64,000 nt of DNA from the NCBI GenBank assembly GCA_039808025.1, contig JBDHSK010000003.1, positions 62,001 to 126,000 on the forward strand, in the 5' to 3' direction. The notes under the pieces are model-generated. The model made no database searches and was not told the DNA's origin. It was given only the letters and a program-made list of their open reading frames with translations. Below are positions 15,488 through 23,889 of the stretch, in pieces (positions within the stretch are counted from its first letter, which is position 1; each line of letters starts with the position of its first letter). Position numbers and translations under genes: made by a program. Origin of the DNA: Sandaracinobacteroides sp039808025 (GTDB lineage: Bacteria; Pseudomonadota; Alphaproteobacteria; Sphingomonadales; Sphingomonadaceae).

Positions 15488-17010
15488 CGCTCAGGCACTC
15501 CCCCGGTGCGCGCCAGCGCCGTTGCCGCCGCTGCCCGCCCGGTAAGCATCGCTTCCGTCAGATAGCTGCCATTCTGATACAGGTCAGAGAACATCGACCC
15601 CAGCTCTCCGGCGCTGAACAACCCCGCGATATGTTCGCCATCGGGCCGAAGCACCTCGCCATCCAGCGTGCGGCGGGCGCCTCCCCCGGTGCAGACGATC
15701 GCCGGAACGATGGGCAAGGCATAATAGGGCGGTCCGGCCAGTGGTATCAGTGATTGCGGGTTGCGGCCAAAGCCGCTGTCGATACCTTGTGCGCAGGCCG
15801 CCTGATAGGCGTCGAACGTCTGCTGCAGGGCGTTGGGGTCCTTGCCGATGCGTGCCGCCAGCTCGGCGATGCTGTCGGCGCGCACGATCAGCCCTGACGC
15901 CACTTCCGCACTGTTGTCGTCGGACCATGGCGCCTGTTCGACAACGGCGGGCCAGGCCATCACTTCCAGCACCAGCTTGCCGGCCTGACGGGTGTTTTCG
16001 TCGAAAATCATGTGCACCGGCTGCGCCAGGTGAAGGGGCACGTCGATATAGCGGCCATGCTTTTTTTCCTTGTAGTGCGTCAGCTGCAGTTCGTTGGTCT
16101 CGGCATAAAAGCGCGCGCCCACGGCATCGACATCGAACCAGGAAAAGGCCGGCAACAGGAAATTGCGCAGATGCGCCGTCTGTTTGCCGGGGCGCGCCAC
16201 CCCCGGCCAGATACCTGACGATTGCCCCTGGTTGCGCAGGTGCCACATCTCGGCACCGGCCTTCTGCAGAATGCGGATGCCGTCGCCACGGTTGTGCGGC
16301 GTTCCCAGTGGCCGGGCATCTGCGAGGCCGTAATAATCGCGCTGCATCTGCGCATCTGCCTCGAAACCGCCTACTGCCAGGATCACGCCCTTTTCAACCT
16401 TGATGGCCCGGCGCCCGGCAGGCGTATCGACGATGGCGCCGAACACTTCCAGCGTGTCCGGGTCCTGTACCAGATCGACCACCGGGCTCTCATACTGCAC
16501 GGCCACGCCGCGCGCCTCGACATTGGCGCGCAAGGCCAGCCACACACCCGAGGGAATGGGCAGGATGGTGGCGGTATAGGTGACGGCCTCGCTGGCCCCC
16601 AGATCGGGGAACTCCAGCACCGCCTCGCGCTCGGTAAAGCCGGTGCCACGCAGGTATTCGGCGCCGGCGCGGCGGGCCACGTCCTGAATCCACGGTTCCA
16701 GCTGGCTCATGCGCTCGGCCCATGTTTCTACCATGCCGTCTGGCAGCGGGTTCGATTCACTCATGCGGTGCTGATAGCGGGCCAGGGCCTGCGGGTTCTT
16801 GGCAATCAGCAACGACTGTCCGGAAACCCGGCAATTGCCACCGGCCTCGGCCTCTGGGGCCTTTTCAACGATGAGGATGCGGGCGTCGGGTGCGCGATCA
16901 CGGGCTTCGATGGCAGCGCTGGCACCAGCCGCGCCATAGCCGCAGATCAGCAGGTCCACATGCTCGTGCCAACCGCCCATAACAGTTTCGACATGATGAA
17001 GACTGGCCAT
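15484..17010 (-). CDS. FAD-dependent oxidoreductase of the fumarate reductase/3-ketosteroid dehydrogenase-like group
   Basis: About 508 residues from ATG 17010, chosen because GGAG lies 6 bases ahead; an in-frame start at 17046 would put the coding region over the palindrome at 17031-17050. The N-terminal dinucleotide site is L-L-I-C-G-Y-G-A-A-G-A-S-A-A, followed by the ADP-ribose strand I-L-I-V-E-K and G-G-N-C-R-V-S-G-Q-S. The C-terminus has G-L-F-S-A-G-E-L-G-S-M-F then Y-Q-N-G-S-Y-L-T-E-A-M, the closing FAD-binding block of this group. The substrate is unknown: dehydrogenation of a cyclic ketone or reduction of an enoate are typical. A LysR regulator is divergent. Confidence 0.85.
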   Translation of the reverse strand: MASLHHVETVMGGWHEHVDLLICGYGAAGASAAIEARDRAPDARILIVEKAPEAEAGGNCRVSGQSLLIAKNPQALARYQHRMSESNPLPDGMVETWAERMSQLEPWIQDVARRAGAEYLRGTGFTEREAVLEFPDLGASEAVTYTATILPIPSGVWLALRANVEARGVAVQYESPVVDLVQDPDTLEVFGAIVDTPAGRRAIKVEKGVILAVGGFEADAQMQRDYYGLADARPLGTPHNRGDGIRILQKAGAEMWHLRNQGQSSGIWPGVARPGKQTAHLRNFLLPAFSWFDVDAVGARFYAETNELQLTHYKEKKHGRYIDVPLHLAQPVHMIFDENTRQAGKLVLEVMAWPAVVEQAPWSDDNSAEVASGLIVRADSIAELAARIGKDPNALQQTFDAYQAACAQGIDSGFGRNPQSLIPLAGPPYYALPIVPAIVCTGGGARRTLDGEVLRPDGEHIAGLFSAGELGSMFSDLYQNGSYLTEAMLTGRAAAATALARTGGVPER

Positions 17011-17030
17011 CGTCTGCTCCGTGCAAAGGG

Positions 17031-17050
17031 GGTAATGGGTGTCCATTACC
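17031..17050. promoter_or_regulatory. Putative LysR operator between divergent genes
   Basis: GGTAATGG (17031-17038) and CCATTACC (17043-17050) form a perfect 8-bp inverted repeat with a GTGT spacer, in the 104-bp gap between the FAD oxidoreductase (-) and LysR gene (+). The dyad contains the T-N11-A type symmetry usual for LysR-family sites. It is the only strong dyad in this gap. Confidence 0.6.
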
Positions 17051-17114
17051 TCATTGGGCTGCTGGCCGGGCTAAAATCCTTGTCTGTCTGATCAACCTGT
17101 GGTTGATTCGCGCC

Positions 17115-17993
17115 ATGGAAGCACGCCAGTTCGAAATCCTCGTGGCGGCCGCCGACAGTGGCCAGATGGCGCGGGCCGCCGATCAGGTGGGACTGACGGC
17201 GCAGGCGGTATCGAAAAGCATCGCCCGCCTTGAGGAAACCTTTGGCGCCCCGCTGCTGGAGCGGACGCCGCGCGGGGTATTCCCCACACCGCTGGGCGAG
17301 GCGATTCTGCCACACGCCCGGCTGATCGTTGCAGAACTGGGGGCGCTGCGCCGCCGTGTCGACGATATGCTGGCCAGAGAACCGGGGCGGCTGATCATCG
17401 GCCTTGGCCCGATCGGCGCTCTCAGCCCTGCCGGGCGGGTGCTGGCGCAGTTGCCGCGCATTTACCCGCGGCTTCGGCTTGATGTGGTGTCGGGAATCGG
17501 CCGCACCTTCAGCCGCAGCCTTGGCGAGGGGGCCATTGATCTCGCCATCGCCAGTGCCACCGAGCCGCCCGACCCGCTGATCCTGTCCGACGTCATCGGG
17601 TCGGAGCCGTGGGTGGTGGCTGGCCGCTGTGGCCACCCGGCGTTGACTGAGGCGCAAGGGTTGGGCGATCTTGCCGGGCAGCGCTGGCTAATCGGCAGCA
17701 ATACCGCCACGCTCGATTCCGATATCGCCGCCAGTTTTGCTGGTGCGGGGGTGCCTGCGCCGGCACCCGGCACCGTTACCACGTCGCTCGTCTTTGCCGG
17801 AATGGCGCTGCGGGAAAGCGATGATCTGGCGATTCTGCCGCGCAATCTGGTGGCAGCCACTCCGGGGCTGATGGCGCGCACGCTGCCGGGCTGCAACTGG
17901 ACGACGCCACTGCTGCTGATGCGGCGCCGGCGCGGCCATGTCGACCCGCTGCTCGCCGATGTGATCGACCGGCTGCGCCAGGCTCAGGCCTGA
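17115..17993 (+). CDS. LysR-family transcriptional regulator
   Basis: A 292-residue LTTR starting at ATG 17115 (MEARQFEILVAAADSGQMAR). Residues 3-60 are the winged helix with A-A-D-Q-V-G-L-T-A-Q-A-V-S-K-S-I-A-R-L-E, followed by the linker helix and a periplasmic-binding-like effector domain from about residue 90. It is divergent from the FAD oxidoreductase across a 104-bp gap with a perfect dyad, the classical arrangement for an LTTR that controls its neighbour. The inducer is unknown. Confidence 0.92.
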   Translation: MEARQFEILVAAADSGQMARAADQVGLTAQAVSKSIARLEETFGAPLLERTPRGVFPTPLGEAILPHARLIVAELGALRRRVDDMLAREPGRLIIGLGPIGALSPAGRVLAQLPRIYPRLRLDVVSGIGRTFSRSLGEGAIDLAIASATEPPDPLILSDVIGSEPWVVAGRCGHPALTEAQGLGDLAGQRWLIGSNTATLDSDIAASFAGAGVPAPAPGTVTTSLVFAGMALRESDDLAILPRNLVAATPGLMARTLPGCNWTTPLLLMRRRRGHVDPLLADVIDRLRQAQA

Positions 17994-18124
17994 GGTGTCG
18001 TAGGGGCGGCTTCACCGCACCCGCAGCTGTGCCGCGTGTGTAATCGCAAGCCAGGCCGTTCGTTCGGCGATGCCCCCGGATGGGCGACAGTGGCAGACGG
18101 GATAAAGCGGCTGGAGGGAGAAAG

Positions 18125-18200
18125 TGGTGCCCAGGGACGGGATCGAACCGCCGACACTACGATTTTCAGTCGTATGCTCTACCAACTGAGCTACCTAGGC
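18125..18200 (-). tRNA. tRNA-Phe (anticodon GAA)
   Basis: Read on the minus strand, the acceptor GCCTAGG pairs with CCTGGGC (one T-G wobble). The D arm is GCTC-AGTTGGTA-GAGC, the anticodon loop CTGAAAA gives GAA, and CCA is encoded at 18127-18125. It lies downstream of yacG on the same strand. Confidence 0.97.
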
Positions 18201-18250
18201 ACGGAAACGCTCGTTCAGGGCGGCGGCTATATGGGCTTCAGGCGTGGTGG

Positions 18251-18448
18251 TCAACCGTCTTCCGCATCAGACGGGTCTTTGGCGGGAAAAGCATAGCGTT
18301 CGTCGAGCCAGGCGATAAGGTCTCGGTCGCGGCAGGTGGCCGAGCAGAAGGGGTCGTGTGCCGGTGTTGCGGGTTTGCCGCAGATCGGGCAGCGATTCGA
18401 ACCGGTTTGTCGAGGGGCGGCCATACTGTCTCTTCCGGAGTCTGTCAC
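18251..18448 (-). CDS. yacG: YacG-type zinc protein (DNA gyrase inhibitor family)
   Basis: A 65-residue protein with four zinc-ligand cysteines: C20-P-I-C23 and F-C35-S-A-T-C39, then R-D-R-D-L-I-A-W-L-D, the YacG signature. The E. coli homologue binds GyrB and inhibits gyrase. The start ATG 18448 overlaps the stop of the RNase-like gene as ATGA; a second ATG eight codons later is also possible. The order RNase E/G-like then yacG is common in alphaproteobacteria. Confidence 0.9.
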   Translation of the reverse strand: MTDSGRDSMAAPRQTGSNRCPICGKPATPAHDPFCSATCRDRDLIAWLDERYAFPAKDPSDAEDG

Positions 18449-19374
18449 AGGGCGTCAACCCTGAGGGTGGCACGCCGTCCGCTGCGTTGCTGCAACTCGG
18501 CCAGCAGTTGCGGACGGCTCTCGATCCAGCGGGCAACAGCCGGCCGCACATTTAGCTGCAGGGGGCCATGACCCTGATCGCGCAGGGCGCTGTTCAGAAC
18601 CTGCACGGCGTCGCTTCCCACCCGGTCGAGACGGGCGCGTTCCAGAACCGAAGGGCCGGTGCGCGGCCGCACCACCTGCATCAGTCCGAAACCGTTGATG
18701 GCAGTGCGCTCGAACGGCAGGCCGGCCATCTGCCGGTCGAAGGCGGCCGCCGCCTGCTGGCGGGTGGCGCGATCGGAATCAGGAAGGTCGATGACGATAC
18801 TGCCACCCAGCCCCCACAGGCGGATCACTTCGGCAAGTGCAAGCAAGGCTGGCTCGGCAAGCTTGTCGGCGGCGCCATCGACATCGACGGCCAGGAATGC
18901 TGGCGTGGGGGAGAGCAGCAGGCGCCCGCCGGTAAACGGCCACAGCCCCAGTTCGGCGGCCTCAAAGGCATCGTCCCAGGCGTCATCCAGCCATTCCGGC
19001 CAGTCGCTGCCGGGGGAGTGCTGCATCGGGCTGTCGCCTTGTGCCGGGCGGGCGTTGACGGTTGCGGCGGGGCGCGCCTTGGCCAGCCGTTCGCGGCCCG
19101 GCTCTGGCCAGGCACTGCGGACGATATCGAGCGGCACCCGTTCGCCTTCGCTGCGACCGGAAGGCCATGGATCAACCAGCAGTTCTTCGCCAGCGGCCGT
19201 TCGGGCGATGCCGCGCCGTCCCATACGGCGGGTCAGCCGGGCCTCGGTGCGGCTTCCGGCCGCCAGGCCATCGCCTTCGCGAGCGATGTGCATGCCGATC
19301 AGCCGGCCGCCGGCAATTGTCGCGGTGCGGGTCTCGCCAATCAGCCGGCGCGTGCAGGTTTGCCGATCAGCCAA
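18445..19374 (-). CDS. RNase E/G-family protein
   Basis: About 309 residues starting at TTG 19374, which overlaps the maf stop by 8 bases; the longer frame upstream runs antiparallel to nothing but copies maf coding DNA in another frame. It is much shorter than E. coli RNase E or G (489 residues for RNase G) but matches the short alphaproteobacterial form. Segments seen are L-I-G-E-T-R-T-A-T-I at the N-terminus, L-L-L-S-P-T-P-A-F-L-A-V-D-V-D-G near residue 165 (catalytic Asp region), I-V-I-D-L-P and G-L-M-Q-V-V-R-P-R-T-G near residue 235. The Cys pair of the RNase E zinc link is not seen. Confidence 0.82.
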   Translation of the reverse strand: MADRQTCTRRLIGETRTATIAGGRLIGMHIAREGDGLAAGSRTEARLTRRMGRRGIARTAAGEELLVDPWPSGRSEGERVPLDIVRSAWPEPGRERLAKARPAATVNARPAQGDSPMQHSPGSDWPEWLDDAWDDAFEAAELGLWPFTGGRLLLSPTPAFLAVDVDGAADKLAEPALLALAEVIRLWGLGGSIVIDLPDSDRATRQQAAAAFDRQMAGLPFERTAINGFGLMQVVRPRTGPSVLERARLDRVGSDAVQVLNSALRDQGHGPLQLNVRPAVARWIESRPQLLAELQQRSGRRATLRVDAL

Positions 19375-19945
19375 GCACACCGGCATGGCGCAACAGGGCA
19401 CAGGTCTCGAACAGCGGCAAACCCATGATTCCGGAATAGCTTCCGGCGATCGCTGCCACATGGGCCTCGAACCGGCCCTGAATGGCATAACCGCCGGCCT
19501 TGCCCTGCCATTCGCCGGAGCCGAGGTAGGAGTCGATCTCGGCCGGGGTCAGCGCCGGCAGGCGCAGTATCGAGGTGCTGAGGCGCTGGCGCGCCCGGCC
19601 GTCGGCAGCGACCACGGTAACGGCTGTGTGCACGCGGTGACGGCGGCCGGCCAACAGGGTGAGGCACTTCCGGGCGGTTGCCGCGTCTTCGGCCTTGGGG
19701 AGGATGCGTTGCCCGACCGCCACCAGTGTATCGGCCGCCAGAACCACCTGCCCGGGGTGGCGTGCTGCCACCACCAGCGCCTTTTCATGCGCGAGACGCC
19801 TGACATGCGGTTCCGGGCGTTCGCGCAGGCGTGGCGTTTCGTCGATGTCGGCCGGGTCGATGCGTGCCGGAGTTATGCCGATGCGCGCCAGCAGTTCCAG
19901 CCGCCGGGGAGAGGCCGAGGCGAGAATGAGGGGGCGGGGCGCCAT
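19367..19945 (-). CDS. maf: Maf/Ham1-type nucleoside triphosphate pyrophosphatase
   Basis: A 192-residue protein starting at ATG 19945 (MAPRPLILASASPRRLELL). The S-A-S-P-R-R motif, the D-E-T-P segment, the catalytic A-A-D-T-L-V-A-V and the GGYAIQG...I-x-G-S-Y-S-G-I-M-G-L-P signature are all present. Maf proteins hydrolyse non-canonical or canonical NTPs (dTTP, UTP or modified bases) to monophosphates. It is located 22 bases from infA and overlaps the RNase-like gene, in a conserved alphaproteobacterial order. Confidence 0.93.
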   Translation of the reverse strand: MAPRPLILASASPRRLELLARIGITPARIDPADIDETPRLRERPEPHVRRLAHEKALVVAARHPGQVVLAADTLVAVGQRILPKAEDAATARKCLTLLAGRRHRVHTAVTVVAADGRARQRLSTSILRLPALTPAEIDSYLGSGEWQGKAGGYAIQGRFEAHVAAIAGSYSGIMGLPLFETCALLRHAGVLG

Positions 19946-19967
19946 GGCGGCGGCTATCTGCCCGCGC

Positions 19968-20186
19968 TTACTTGAAGCGGTAGGTGATCCGCCCCTTGGT
20001 GAGGTCGTAGGGCGTGAGTTCCACCAGCACTTCGTCACCGGTCAGCACGCGGATGCGGTTCTTGCGCATCTTGCCGGCGGTGTGGCCGAGAATCTCGTGG
20101 TCGTTTTCCAGCCGCACCCGGAACATGGCGTTCGGAAGCAGCTCGACCACCGTTCCCCGCATTTCGAGCAGTTCTTCCTTGGCCAT
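19968..20186 (-). CDS. infA: Translation initiation factor IF-1
   Basis: A 72-residue S1/OB-fold protein starting MAKEELLEMRGTVVELLPN and ending Y-D-L-T-K-G-R-I-T-Y-R-F-K, full length and typical of IF-1. It binds the 30S A site during initiation. It heads the infA-maf-RNase-yacG run on the minus strand, so its upstream gap (20187-20408) should hold the main promoter of that group. Confidence 0.98.
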   Translation of the reverse strand: MAKEELLEMRGTVVELLPNAMFRVRLENDHEILGHTAGKMRKNRIRVLTGDEVLVELTPYDLTKGRITYRFK

Positions 20187-20408
20187 GGTTGAGGGCGATC
20201 GTCCTTGCTGAAGATATGAACAAACCTGAGGTGTCGTCAGAAGGCGCACCTCTCCCGTTTGCCGAAGCGAGCGGGCGCGGCTGCATTGCACAATTTTCCC
20301 CGTAAATGCAAGCAGGGGCGGCGGGCGCACCCGGCCAGTGGGGTTCAGTTAGCGTAGGCTGCCTGTCCTACAGGGGGGTTTTCTGCCTAGCATCGGTGAC
20401 TTGCAGCG

Positions 20409-21602
20409 ATGGAGGCGCCGTTGGACCCGATCCGTAACCCTTTCACCCCCGGCGCCGGCAGCCAGCCACCGGAACTGGCGGGACGCGACGAACTGATCGA
20501 GCGTGCCGCCATTGCCATCGACCGGGTGGCGGCGGGCCGCCATACCCGCAATCTGGTGCTGCACGGGGTGCGCGGGGTGGGCAAGACGGTGCTGCTGGGG
20601 CGCATCCGCACCGACGCCGAGGCCCGCGGCATCGAGACAGTGCGGATCGAAGCGCCTGAAGACCGGCCGCTGGCAGTGACGCTTTCGGGGCCATTGCGGG
20701 CGGCGCTGCTGCGGCTTGACCGTATGGCGGCGGGCAAGGCGACAGTGCGCCGGGCTCTGAAGGCGCTGGCCGGATTCATGCGGCTGCGGCTGGTCTGCCA
20801 TGCCATTGAGCTGGAGATCACCCCCGAGGCAGGGCTTGCCGACAGCGGCGATCTCGAACTCGATCTGGCCGACCTGCTGTGTGCAGCCGGGGAGGCGGCG
20901 CGTGATCGTGGCACCGCTCTGCTATTGTGCATGGACGAAATGCAATATGTGCACGAGCACGAGATGGCGGCGCTGATTGCCGCCCTGCATGCAACGGCGC
21001 AGGCCAATCTGCCGGTGGCGCTGCTGGGGGCGGGGCTGCCGACTCTGGCGGGGCGGATGGGACGGGCGCGCAGCTATGCCGAGCGCCTGTTCGAGTTTCA
21101 CGAGATCGGGCGGCTTGATGACGGAGCGGCACGCAATGCCATTACCTTGCCGATTGAGCGCGAGGGCGAGGAGATCGAGCGGGATGCCGTCGATCTGATC
21201 GTCGAGGCGACCGAGGGCTACCCCTATTATCTGCAGCAGTTCGGCAAATATGCCTGGGATCTGGCGTTCTGCTCGCCGATCAGCCGCCAGGATATGGAAA
21301 ATGCCCGGGTGATGGCGATAGCCGAGCTGGACTCCAGTTTTTTCCGGGTGCGCTTCGACCGGTTGACCCCGACCGAGAAAGGCTATCTGCGGGCGATGGC
21401 GGCTGGTGGCCGCAGCCCGCAGCGCAGCCACGAGATTGCCGCCCGGCTGGGCCGGCTGGCGCCGCAGGTGGCGCCGGTTCGCAACAACCTGATCCGCAAG
21501 GGCATGATCTATTCACCGGGCCATGGCGATACCGCCTTTACCGTGCCGATGTTCGACAGCTTCATGCGACGAATGATGCCCGACAACGCCGGATCGCGCT
21601 GA
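20409..21602 (+). CDS. AAA/Orc-like ATPase
   Basis: A 397-residue P-loop ATPase of the AAA_16 type. Near residue 50 is Walker A G-V-R-G-V-G-K-T-V, near residue 173 Walker B A-L-L-L-C-M-D-E-M-Q-Y. A conserved G-Y-P-Y-Y-L-Q-Q-F-G-K-Y-A-W motif lies around residue 275 and a winged-helix-like C-terminus (L-T-P-T-E-K-G-Y-L-R-A-M-A, then P-V-R-N-N-L-I-R-K-G-M-I-Y) follows, as in archaeal-type Orc/MoxR-distant ATPases found in many bacteria. Its role is not known; a toxin-antitoxin or phage-defence partner is not evident nearby. Confidence 0.82.
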   Translation: MEAPLDPIRNPFTPGAGSQPPELAGRDELIERAAIAIDRVAAGRHTRNLVLHGVRGVGKTVLLGRIRTDAEARGIETVRIEAPEDRPLAVTLSGPLRAALLRLDRMAAGKATVRRALKALAGFMRLRLVCHAIELEITPEAGLADSGDLELDLADLLCAAGEAARDRGTALLLCMDEMQYVHEHEMAALIAALHATAQANLPVALLGAGLPTLAGRMGRARSYAERLFEFHEIGRLDDGAARNAITLPIEREGEEIERDAVDLIVEATEGYPYYLQQFGKYAWDLAFCSPISRQDMENARVMAIAELDSSFFRVRFDRLTPTEKGYLRAMAAGGRSPQRSHEIAARLGRLAPQVAPVRNNLIRKGMIYSPGHGDTAFTVPMFDSFMRRMMPDNAGSR

Positions 21603-21671
21603 ATAGCGCTTTTCCCGGTGCCGGCGGCGCGCTAGGAATCGACTGACTGTCGGATTGCAACGGAGGGAATT

Positions 21672-22262
21672 ATGGCATTCAGCAGATTGCGGACCGCAGT
21701 GTTGATCGGAGCAACCGCTGGCACATTGTGGGCCGGTGCGGCAACGGCGCAATCGGCGGCGACCATCTATCGTGACCCCGGCTTCCGGGGACCGGCCGTA
21801 AGTGTTGAGCGCGCCAACCCTGACATGAAGCTGAATTTCCAGGTGTTTTCCATTCGGGCGCAGGGGAAATGGGAATTGTGCCCGCAGCCGAATTTCCGCG
21901 GGAACTGTCTGATTGTCGGGCAGAATACATCTGATCTGCGGCAAAACTATGGGTGGGCCGGTCCGCTGCAATCGATGCGCCCCGTGAACGACGGACGGCC
22001 GCCATTCCCGCCACCGGGCGGTGGAAACAAGCCGGCAGCGCAGAGTCTGCGCGGCATGGGGGCCGAATTCTTCCCGGCCCCGGCCGATAACAATGGCCGG
22101 GTGCTGGCGTGCCTTCGGGGGGCGAACTCGGCCGAATGCGCTTCGACTTCGGCTGACCGTTTCTGCGTCTCGCGTGGATGGCGCCGGGCGAAACACAGTG
22201 CGATGGAGACTGTGAGCCGTCAGACTTTTCTGGCGGATGTGCTGTGCGTGAACACGCACTGA
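21672..22262 (+). CDS. Secreted crystallin-like protein (peptidase inhibitor I36 type)
   Basis: A 196-residue protein with a Sec signal peptide ending near A-T-A-Q (about residue 27), behind a GGAGGG ribosome site. Residues 30-100 have the beta/gamma-crystallin-like Greek key look of the I36 family: I-Y-R-D-P-G-F-R-G-P and L-C-P-Q-P-N-F-R-G-N-C. The centre is a Pro/Gly-rich linker, and the second half has four Cys and no domain I know. It is probably periplasmic or secreted, of unknown function, and stands alone. Confidence 0.75.
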   Translation: MAFSRLRTAVLIGATAGTLWAGAATAQSAATIYRDPGFRGPAVSVERANPDMKLNFQVFSIRAQGKWELCPQPNFRGNCLIVGQNTSDLRQNYGWAGPLQSMRPVNDGRPPFPPPGGGNKPAAQSLRGMGAEFFPAPADNNGRVLACLRGANSAECASTSADRFCVSRGWRRAKHSAMETVSRQTFLADVLCVNTH

Positions 22263-22389
22263 TAATCGGACACAAGGTGCTGCTGGCGGGCCTGCCGCCG
22301 GCAGCACCGGCCACTGACCTACAACCTGTGCCAGTGCCGGAGCTGCCGGGACTGAGCGACGCCGGCGTCGCCGACAGGCCCATCGGCTG

Positions 22390-22932
22390 ATGACAGCTGA
22401 TGGGCCCGGCCGGGCAAACGCCGAAGTCGTGTGGCGGGGGCGGTATCTGGAAATGCATGTGGTGCCCTATGGCGACGGCGGCCAGTGGGAATATGCGCGT
22501 CGCGCCCGACAGATCGGCGCTGCCGTCATTCTGGCGCTAACCGACGACAACGAGGTGCTGCTGGTTGAACAATATCGCCCGCCTCTGGGGCGGCCATGCA
22601 TCGAGCTTCCCGCCGGGCTCATCGGTGATGAGGCGGATGGCGAAGATCCGCTGGAATCGGCGCGCCGCGAGCTGATCGAGGAAACCGGCTTTGCCGCCAG
22701 CCAGTGGGAGTATGTCGGCGAATTTGCTTCATCACCGGGAGCAATGGGCGAGATATTCCATTTCTACCGCGCCACCGGCCTTCGGCAGGTGGGGGCAGGT
22801 GGCGGCGTGGCAGGCGAAGCGATCAGTGTTCACAAGGTGGCGCTGGCTGCGGTGCCGGCCTTTGTCGCTGCGGCACGGGCGCGTGGGTGCGCTATCGACA
22901 CCCGGTTGCTGCTGGCCCTCCAGCTCGTCTGA
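22390..22932 (+). CDS. NUDIX hydrolase, ADP-ribose pyrophosphatase type
   Basis: A 180-residue protein with a perfect Nudix box (G-x5-E-x7-R-E-L-I-E-E-T-G-F) from about residue 80. The preceding V-L-L-V-E-Q-Y-R-P-P-L and I-E-L-P-A-G-L-I-G-D are typical of ADP-ribose/NDP-sugar pyrophosphatases. It would hydrolyse ADP-ribose or related NDP-sugars in the cytoplasm. Its 3' end overlaps the convergent ribbon-helix-helix gene by 41 bases. Confidence 0.9.
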   Translation: MTADGPGRANAEVVWRGRYLEMHVVPYGDGGQWEYARRARQIGAAVILALTDDNEVLLVEQYRPPLGRPCIELPAGLIGDEADGEDPLESARRELIEETGFAASQWEYVGEFASSPGAMGEIFHFYRATGLRQVGAGGGVAGEAISVHKVALAAVPAFVAAARARGCAIDTRLLLALQLV

Positions 22933-23116
22933 GCAGTTCCACCCGCAGGGCGCTGGCCAGCGGCCGGTCTCGTGCTTCGTCGATCCGCACGACAAAAGCC
23001 GTTGGTGTCACGCCATCGATCGCCACAGCGGCATCGAATGCGGCCCAGAATTCAGGTTCGAGGGCGACCGAGGTGCGATGGCCCTGGATGGTGAAGCTGC
23101 GCTTGACCAGTGCCAT
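22892..23116 (-). CDS. Ribbon-helix-helix domain protein
   Basis: A 74-residue protein with V-K-R-S-F-T-I-x-G-H-R-T-S-V-A-L-E-P-E-F-W at the N-terminus and A-S-A-L-R-V-E-L-L-R at the C-terminus, the features of the RHH_4 family common in alphaproteobacteria. It may be a small DNA-binding regulator; the target is unknown. It lies 18 bases after the acetoacetyl-CoA reductase gene on the same strand and overlaps the 3' end of the NUDIX gene tail to tail. Confidence 0.8.
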   Translation of the reverse strand: MALVKRSFTIQGHRTSVALEPEFWAAFDAAVAIDGVTPTAFVVRIDEARDRPLASALRVELLRRAGGPAATGCR

Positions 23117-23134
23117 CGCCCGGTTTTCCCCGTA

Positions 23135-23857
23135 TCAGTACATGTGCTGGCCGCCGTTGATCGACAGCGTCGAGCCAGTGATGAACCCGGCGTCTTCGGC
23201 GCACAGGAAGGCGACGGCGCGGGCGATTTCCTCGGCATGGCCCAGCCGGCCCACCGGGATCTTGGCAACGATCTTCGCCAGCACTTCAGGGGGAACGGCG
23301 GCCACCATGTCGGTGTCGATATAGCCTGGCGCGACGGCGTTCACTGTCACTCCGAATTTGGCGCCTTCCTGGGCCAGCGCCTTGGTGAAGCCGTGAATGC
23401 CGCTTTTGGCGGCGGCATAGTTCACCTGCCCGTACTGGCCGGCCTGCCCGTTGATCGAGCCGATGCTGACGATGCGCCCCCAGCCACGTTCGCGCATTCC
23501 GGCAAAGGTCGCCTTGGCCATATTGAAGCAACCGCCGAGGTTGACGTCGATCACTTCCTTCCAGGCCTCGAACGACATTTTCAGAAGCACCCCATCGCGG
23601 GTGATCCCGGCATTGTTGACGACAATATCGACGGGGCCGAGATCAGCGCTGATTTTGGCGACGGCATCGAGTGTGGCCTGATGGTCAGCGACATTCCATT
23701 TATAGGCCGGAATGCCGGTGCGATCGGTGAATGCCTTGGCGCGATCATCGCTGCCGACAAAGTTGGCAGCGACCGTGGCGCCCTGCGCCTTGAGGGCGAG
23801 CGATATCGCCTCGCCGATGCCACGTGTGCCGCCCGTTACGATTGCAACCCGTCCCAT
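23135..23857 (-). CDS. phbB: Acetoacetyl-CoA reductase
   Basis: A 240-residue SDR with T-G-G-T-R-G-I-G at residue 8, N-N-A-G-I-T-R-D near 85, Ser in S-I-G-S-I-N-G-Q, and Y-A-A-A-K at about 149-153. The K-M-S-F-E-A-W-K-E-V-I-D-V-N-L and G-Q-A-G-Q-Y-G-Q-V-N-Y segments and the end S-I-N-G-G-Q-H-M-Y are characteristic of PhbB/PhaB, which makes (R)-3-hydroxybutyryl-CoA for polyhydroxybutyrate. No polymerase gene is nearby. It probably shares a transcript with the RHH gene. Confidence 0.95.
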   Translation of the reverse strand: MGRVAIVTGGTRGIGEAISLALKAQGATVAANFVGSDDRAKAFTDRTGIPAYKWNVADHQATLDAVAKISADLGPVDIVVNNAGITRDGVLLKMSFEAWKEVIDVNLGGCFNMAKATFAGMRERGWGRIVSIGSINGQAGQYGQVNYAAAKSGIHGFTKALAQEGAKFGVTVNAVAPGYIDTDMVAAVPPEVLAKIVAKIPVGRLGHAEEIARAVAFLCAEDAGFITGSTLSINGGQHMY

Positions 23858-23889
23858 CAGAAGCCTCCCTTGCTGATTCCCCTTGCAGG

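Noticed and set aside
22178..22390. A 70-codon frame running from the crystallin-like gene into the NUDIX gene
   Set aside because: It starts inside the 3' end of a better-supported gene in another frame and has no recognisable sequence.
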